Below are positions 59,901 through 64,000 of a stretch of 64,000 nt of DNA, piece after piece. The stretch is from Ricordea florida (lineage: Eukaryota > Cnidaria > Anthozoa > Corallimorpharia > Ricordeidae). The notes beneath the pieces are model-generated. The model was given only the letters and a program-made list of their open reading frames with translations. It was not told the origin of the DNA and ran no database searches. The stretch spans positions 28,366,339 to 28,430,338 of the forward strand of contig OX453281.1 in NCBI GenBank assembly GCA_949710005.1, written 5' to 3'. The position numbers and the translations under genes are program-made. The stretch's first letter is position 1. Each line of letters begins with the position of its first letter.

Positions 59901-62900
59901 TTATTATTCGTATTGTTTCTCTAGAATTTCTGTGTTCAAGACTTGGAGCTGTTTTCACAGTTTCTGTTTCACAAAGTGCTTGAACTATCTGACTGGGACC
60001 TAAATGGTAAGATGGATTATTAGAAATAATTCTGTTATTTTTTAAGGTCATTCTTTATGCAGTCGTTAAGGCCTGGTAATTGTGCAAGCAGGCAGGGATA
60101 ATGATGAAGTGTGGGTTTTGTGTCATAATAATAACATCATTTTTTTAAAAACTTATAATGATTTATTTTTTTGAGCCATTGTAGCCAATATTTGTTTACA
60201 TGACTGTGTAGATTTGGACTGCCCAGATAGTATTCTTTAATTGAGGTAGTTAGTATGTAATAGTTAAAATTACTATTCTTACAATAGGTAGTGTTCCAGA
60301 TACATGCCAACAGTATCATTTTATGCCAAGATTTGTTTACAGAGATCCAGGTAACTTATGATAATTATGTGGTCTTGTGTCTGATAACAGCTAAAAAAAA
60401 CAGCTGCTAATTTACTGTCATAAATTTAACACACACGCAATTTCCCTTGCACTCAGTCCAAAGCACCAATCACAACTCAGGGAAATACTTGTTGTCAAAA
60501 CTAAGACAGGAAAATGTGTGTGACCTTGTGCAATTTCTCTTAGTTTTTCTACTGAATGGTTGATGAATTGCATTGAGGTTCTTTGGTCAATTACTTATTC
60601 TAGCAATACAAAAGCATACCAGTTGTAGGATTACTTTTGAAAATGAATTGAAAACCAGTGCAGTGCACAATATCCCAGTCTTGCCACAGCATACATGTTT
60701 CACTACCGGCAGTTTGGTGTGGTTTGGGCTTTCCAACTCTAGTTTACAGTATTTTGAGGTATAGATACAGGCTAGAAATATATGCCATTCAGTGGTCAAA
60801 GTTACAATGAATATGGTATTTAAATTGTATAAACTTTCTCACTTGTCTCATGATGCATTTTCTTGGATGTGTATTGCGATTTTTTACCTCTAACTGCTGG
60901 TCTTCTTCAGGAGATGGGATAATGACTGAGATTTAAATTATTTTTAGTATTGAAAGCTTAATCAAACTTGAGTCTGTTCTTTCAGATAAGAGTGAAAGTA
61001 AGGAAGAACAGCATAAACTTCTGTCAATGAATTATGTGTTGTCCCATATCATAGACAGTGCTGAGCCACTTATTAAGGTAAAGCCATTAAACATTTAATA
61101 TGTTTTAGTTTATAGTTTTTAGTTGAGCGGTTATAATTTTTATACTTTTGTAAATAGCTGATGAATTTGCCCGTGGTTAAATAAAGTTTCATTCATTCAT
61201 TCATTCATTCACTGTTTATTTCAAGAATGGAGGGGCGTGTGGGTCGGGGGGGGGGGGGGGTCAGTAGAAGCCAACCACCAGTGGTATGGTATACCAATAA
61301 CTGCATATTTAGGGAGTTTAAGATCTACGACGGCGACGGTCGACGAAAACGTCACCTCAAGATATAACTTTGCCTTATCATATTAAAGTCTTTCGCGATT
61401 ATTCAGTTTCATTCACGTCCTACAATATGGGCGAAATATCCTAAAAATAAACTGGTACGAGCGGTTTCAGAGTTAAAATAGAGAATGAAAGATTCTCTGT
61501 TGCATGCTTACGTTGTCGTCAAAACCTCAAATTTGGTATTTTCACGTCGTCATTATGCGGAGTACCGCAAGAAACCGTGTCGCACGTGCAGCACGATTAT
61601 TTGTGCTCTTTTAACCAATGATATCATTGTTTTGCGGCGTTGTTGTTGCCGTCGCCGTCGTAAAATCTTAAGCTCCTTTATGACTGATAAAGAGGACTTA
61701 ATGTGGACGTGTCAAACTAAGGCCTTGCTTGACCAAGCGAAAGTGAGGTCATTATAAAATGGCCAAGTCTTGTTCCCGTTAAGACCATACATGCGCGTTC
61801 AAGGTTAATGTGTTGTCAATTATATGGCTTTGTTTGGGCAATGGTGGTCCTAATAAGATGTTGCTCTGGACATAAACATTTATTCAGAATACCCCTGGGT
61901 CTTACGGGGGATTCTGCGCCAGGATGGCTAATCAGAGTCGTTATATCGACAAATAACACTATAGTAGTGAAAACTATACGTTGTGGTCCAATTTTATCCT
62001 TGGTTGAAATTTTATTTTCCTTTGTTTCAAACTCATTATAATACATTTCCATACCAAAAAAAAACAAAGCAAAATAAAATTTAAAGCGGGGGAAAAACAA
62101 CATATATACCAACTCGGCAACCTTGGCATTTTGAACAATGTGATTGGCTGTCAAGATCTTGGGTCGATATGCTCCCAGTATGGCCCTCGCGCCTGGTCGA
62201 TCAGATATATATATAATTATTTATTATATCTCTCAGTTAGTACGCGCGCTGTGATTGGTCAATTTAGCGGGCCGTACTTCACTGTACGGCCCGCTAAAGT
62301 TTGTTTTGGTCGCCAAAATGACTCCAGAGATATAATAAATATCTTATTAACCTCGTTTTCTCGGTCCGTACTGTAAAATACGGATCCTCGTTTTTTCCCG
62401 TAGATTTATGGCCCAAGCGCGAAGCGCGCGGGCCATAAACTCGGTCCGTATTTTACAGTACGGACCTCGAACTCGATTAATAAGAGAGGTATTTACATCC
62501 CTGGCCACTTTTCCCCTCTAGTTTACTGAATAATTTTCAATTATTTCATTTGTTGTACAGCCGTACCACTTTTGTCTTCCCTTTGATGAGTGGCGGGAAT
62601 TTGTCAAGTCCTGTGTAAACTCCATTGTTATCAGACCAGACAAGGTATGGTTAATTGCAGTTAAGCTAAACATCAGATAAATTTGTTATATTTGGTATAT
62701 GTTAACATGCCAAGTGGCCAATCAGATAGATGCGTGTTCCTCCACCCCCTCCCCCCCCCCCCTAGGTTTCTGTAGCTCAGGGGAGCAAAGGCACACATCT
62801 GCCACAGGACACCTACGATTTGGAAGGTTATCCCAGCTATAGTAACACAAAGAAGAGTATTTTTGCCTACTCTCCCTTGTTTTACATTTTTTCATTAAAA

Positions 62901-63886
62901 GCCGAGGAACGATTAACATTACTGTATTTTGATGGTAGAAACCAGCTGCTCTCCGAGTTGATGATCTGAAGTTTTATGAGGAGTCAGACGAGTTAAGCAA
63001 CAAGAAGGTCGGTAAAACTCTCCTCTGAGTTGCTCTCAGTTGCAGGGTGTTCAAAACGGGCAGTACAAGATGGCTGCCTTCGGAAGTATGAAAAAGGCAG
63101 AAATCGCGTGTTTTGACTTCTGCTATTCTAGCTATCGGTTTTGTCGTAATCTCATGTCAAACGTCGTTGAAACATCTTCGGTCTATTTCGGTCACGTTCG
63201 GAAATATTTGAAGGTCGCTGGGACGGTTCCGGAAATCCCAGTCATGGCGCGACGGAAATCTCACATTTTACTCAGAAAATCTCACATTTTACTCAGAAAA
63301 TCTCACATTTTACTCAGAAAATGTTGGCAGGTGTAAATGTTGTATTTTTCGGTTTACGTCAGGTAGACACCAACAACTCTTTTACCGTAATACCGACTCA
63401 TTCTTCAGTACTAATCTTCATACATTCCCTATGATTGTTGTGTGCTACGACGAGAATTTGCTCTCCCATCCGCAAGTTTAGCTCACGCGTGAAAGCAAAC
63501 GTGCCTCCTGTTTTTACCAGTCTGCCCATTTAATGATAAAATGGCTGTTTCTCCTAACTTTCTCTCTTTTCTATATTCTGGTGACGTGCGGAGAAATTAG
63601 ATGCTGATATTGCTGAGACACTGCATCGTTCTTTGCTGTTGTAGGATTACCCGTATATTGTTCATCACGGTATTAGACCAGTACAGATGAGTTTTGCTGG
63701 AGACCCAAAGTAAGTTTATTTTCCATTGGTTTGGACTGATGGCGTAACATAGTTTCAACTAATTAAAGTTGGATTAAAATATCCAGAAATATCGGTACTT
63801 GGTAAACTTGACGTGATTTGTTTCTTTCCTAGGTACCAAAAGCTTTGGAAGAGTTACATCAAATTAAGGAACTTTATCTCCAACAC
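50928..63886 (+). CDS. DROSHA: DROSHA, microRNA-processing RNase III, 5' part (3' end beyond window)
   Basis: Sixteen exons give 786 residues without a stop: 50928-51041, 52398-53081, 53644-53774, 56071-56200, 56738-57202, 58290-58370, 58833-58919, 59106-59192, 59746-59817, 59925-60006, 60288-60350, 60986-61077, 62561-62644, 62939-63007, 63645-63709, 63833-63886. Exons 1-3 encode a Pro/Ser/Gln-rich N-terminus. Exon 5 encodes FGTESLKELHQKFEKEI, an Asp/Glu/Ser tract, then HSQRLHPELWFNEKGE, the family anchor (human HPDRLHDELWYND). Exons 6-16 form the central platform domain: NDGPICRCS, CHSIYPGE, DYTFEGFSLF, VIRFNIEY, YHFMPRFV, VHHGIRPVQMSFAGDPKYQK. Drosha with DGCR8 cleaves primary microRNAs in the nucleus. 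The two RNase III domains and dsRBD are past 64000. The start is the first ATG of exon 1; an upstream noncoding exon cannot be excluded. Confidence 0.95.
51119..51765. mobile_element. Foldback-like element with GTCGATTAGCCCCCAA subterminal repeats (DROSHA intron 1)
   Basis: The left end has three to four direct copies of TCGATTAGCCCCCAA/ACTAAAAG (51121-51195). The right end has the inverted versions (ACTTTTACTTGGGGGCTAAT, then CGACTTGGGGGCTAATCGACC; 51728-51765). The interior of about 530 bp is noncoding apart from a short LINE-tail-like peptide (HEVFKRKLKQMLF) near 51450-51490. Confidence 0.75.
52117..52232 (-). mobile_element. Hairpin MITE, TTATTATATCTCT family, copy A (DROSHA intron 1)
   Basis: Ends TTATTATATCTCT and AGAGATATAATAA. 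On the minus strand it reads CTCAGTTAGTACCTGCCCTG, TGATTGGTCA, GGGCCATACTTCACTGTATG and TTTGTTTTGGT, matching copy B at 62221-62339 in the same order. The interior holds a palindromic GGGCCATACTTCACTGTATG-type stem. Confidence 0.8.
54430..55760 (-). pseudogene. Disrupted non-LTR retrotransposon (DROSHA intron 3, antisense)
   Basis: Minus-strand fragments in element order: NELTNKHAPFRTLSKCKIKQ and LSKPWTTMGIIKSI (55746-55546, endonuclease-RT linker); GINALINHKRGNKAIFSIKR and LNILNKHFASVGPYLASKIP (55468-55260); YITYGIPVWGKTAQTN (54920-54735, post-RT); HSYNTRFSQTSRLYI, FGARIWNNIP (54636-54445, C-terminus). Frames are broken between them and the RT catalytic segment is missing, so there is an internal deletion. 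It appears to be a CR1/L2-like relative. Confidence 0.85.
56581..56717. mobile_element. 137-bp hairpin MITE with 8-bp target duplication (DROSHA intron 4)
   Basis: Exact 8-bp direct repeats AAATACTC flank it (56573-56580 and 56718-56725). Terminal inverted repeats are about 50 bp, GGATCAATGGAA...CTCCCCTAACCCAAC versus the complement. The 8-bp duplication suggests hAT-type mobilisation. The right duplication ends 12 nt before the acceptor AG of DROSHA exon 5. Confidence 0.9.
57203..58289 (+). other. DROSHA intron 5 contents
   Basis: AT-rich intron. Near 57247-57290 it contains a fragment with AACTCGGAAACCGTGGCATTTTGA, related to segments at 62104-62145 and 32550-32585. No coding or RNA gene is visible otherwise. 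Confidence 0.55.
58520..58644. mobile_element. Hairpin MITE, TTCAATTTTATCCTTGG family, copy 1 (DROSHA intron 6)
   Basis: 125 bp with terminal inverted repeats of about 45 bp: TTGTGGTTCAATTTTATCCT and, inverted, TTGTAGTTCAATTTTATCCT. The unpaired middle is short (about 30 bp). Related left arm at 61980-62035. Confidence 0.85.
61195..61262 (+). repeat. (CATT)n repeat and poly(G) tract (DROSHA intron 12)
   Basis: TCATTCATTCATTCATTCATTCA follows AAATAAAGTTT, as at retroposon 3' tails, and a 14-nt G run lies at 61248-61261. Confidence 0.9.
61312..61676. mobile_element. MITE of about 365 bp with CGACGG-rich ends (DROSHA intron 12)
   Basis: Ends GGGAGTTTAAGATCTACGAC and, on the other strand, GGAGCTTAAGATTTTACGAC, followed by GGCGACGG on both. 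TTTA flanks each side. CpG-rich ends and interior resemble in style the 378-bp MITE at 13644-14021, but the termini differ. Noncoding. Confidence 0.8.
61980..62100. mobile_element. MITE, TTCAATTTTATCCTTGG family, copy 2, worn (DROSHA intron 12)
   Basis: The left arm TTGTGGTCCAATTTTATCCT and TTTTCCTTTGTTTCAAACTC match copy 1 at 58520. The right arm is degenerate (AAACAAAGCAAAATAAAATT). Confidence 0.65.
62221..62339 (+). mobile_element. Hairpin MITE, TTATTATATCTCT family, copy B (DROSHA intron 12)
   Basis: TTATTATATCTCTCAGTTAG to AGAGATATAATAA. The middle contains the perfect palindromic stem AGCGGGCCGTACTTCAC/ACTGTACGGCCCGCT. Same element as 52117-52232 in the opposite orientation. Confidence 0.85.
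62343..62484. mobile_element. Hairpin MITE, TTATTAACC termini (DROSHA intron 12)
   Basis: CTTATTAACCTCGTTTTCTC at the left; at the right GAACTCGATTAATAAG. Internal inverted pairs are CGGTCCGTACTGTAAAATAC / GTATTTTACAGTACGGACC. Another palindrome GCGCGAAGCGCGC lies in the centre. It starts 3 nt after the preceding MITE. Plan and ends resemble 33131-33318. Confidence 0.8.
63255..63320 (+). repeat. 21-bp tandem repeat, three copies (DROSHA intron 14)
   Basis: Unit AAATCTCACATTTTACTCAG plus A, three head-to-tail copies without differences. Confidence 0.9.
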
Positions 63887-64000
63887 GTAAGTGTCTGAGC
63901 ATTGTTTTGTTCGATGTTGACCGCAAAAATTCAAGCTATTTTTAGGGAGGGTTTGTTTGGTAGATTTTAGGTCTGGGATCAGACTTGGTAATAGAATTGG
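63887..64000 (+). other. Start of DROSHA intron 16, cut by the window edge
   Basis: Follows the donor AACAC|gtaagt. Nothing else is visible. Confidence 0.8.

Noticed and set aside
62700-62919. 65-residue minus-strand frame in DROSHA intron 13
   Set aside because: Contains a poly-C run and has no domain or splice support.

Overview
The window is nuclear DNA of an animal, most probably a cnidarian and plausibly a stony coral. Genes are intron-rich with ordinary GT-AG introns, base composition is AT-rich, and the protein matches are to animal housekeeping families. Non-coding DNA is crowded with hairpin MITEs, tRNA-headed SINEs, worn non-LTR retrotransposon tails and hammerhead-ribozyme repeats, as known from coral genomes. 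The species cannot be fixed from the sequence alone.

Six protein-coding genes can be read. (1) The last three coding exons and the SECIS element of selenoprotein F (+, 204-1194). (2) A complete BTB-BACK-Kelch gene of the IVNS1ABP type (-, 3752-7641), with a CRE/CCAAT promoter near 8230. (3) A single-exon TMEM203 gene (-, 11377-11781). (4) ANAPC5, a subunit of the anaphase-promoting complex (+, 26911-42823, 21 exons). (5) UCHL5/UCH37, the proteasome- and INO80-associated deubiquitinase (-, 43782-50714, 12 exons). (6) The 5' half of DROSHA, the microRNA-processing RNase III (+, 50928 to beyond the window edge, 16 exons visible). Exon lengths add up to whole open frames in every complete gene. 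UCHL5 and DROSHA are head to head with 213 bp between their start codons. ANAPC5 and UCHL5 converge tail to tail.

Between TMEM203 and ANAPC5 lies a 14-kb repeat domain (about 12.1-26.75 kb). Its core is about 185 copies of a 40-bp satellite (14.09-21.47 kb) with visible higher-order periodicity. It is bordered by degenerate relatives, a dead LINE tail, a 378-bp MITE, and a second composite (22.18-24.58 kb) made of circularly permuted inverted arms around a 32-bp minisatellite. A short unique sequence and degenerate satellite occur in opposite orientation at the two ends of the domain.

The most striking signal is in intron 6 of UCHL5. A nearly perfect palindrome of about 310 bp (arms about 147 bp) carries one complete minimal type-I hammerhead ribozyme in each arm, on opposite strands, and a third hammerhead lies 440 bp further on. 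All core nucleotides, stem II, a 2-bp stem III, the cleavage triplet and stem I can be read. This is the pattern described for Penelope-like elements and retrozymes. Other notable points are a hairpin MITE ending 6 nt before the ANAPC5 start codon, a MITE with an exact 8-bp target duplication 20 nt before DROSHA exon 5, and several small mobile-element families present more than once in the window.
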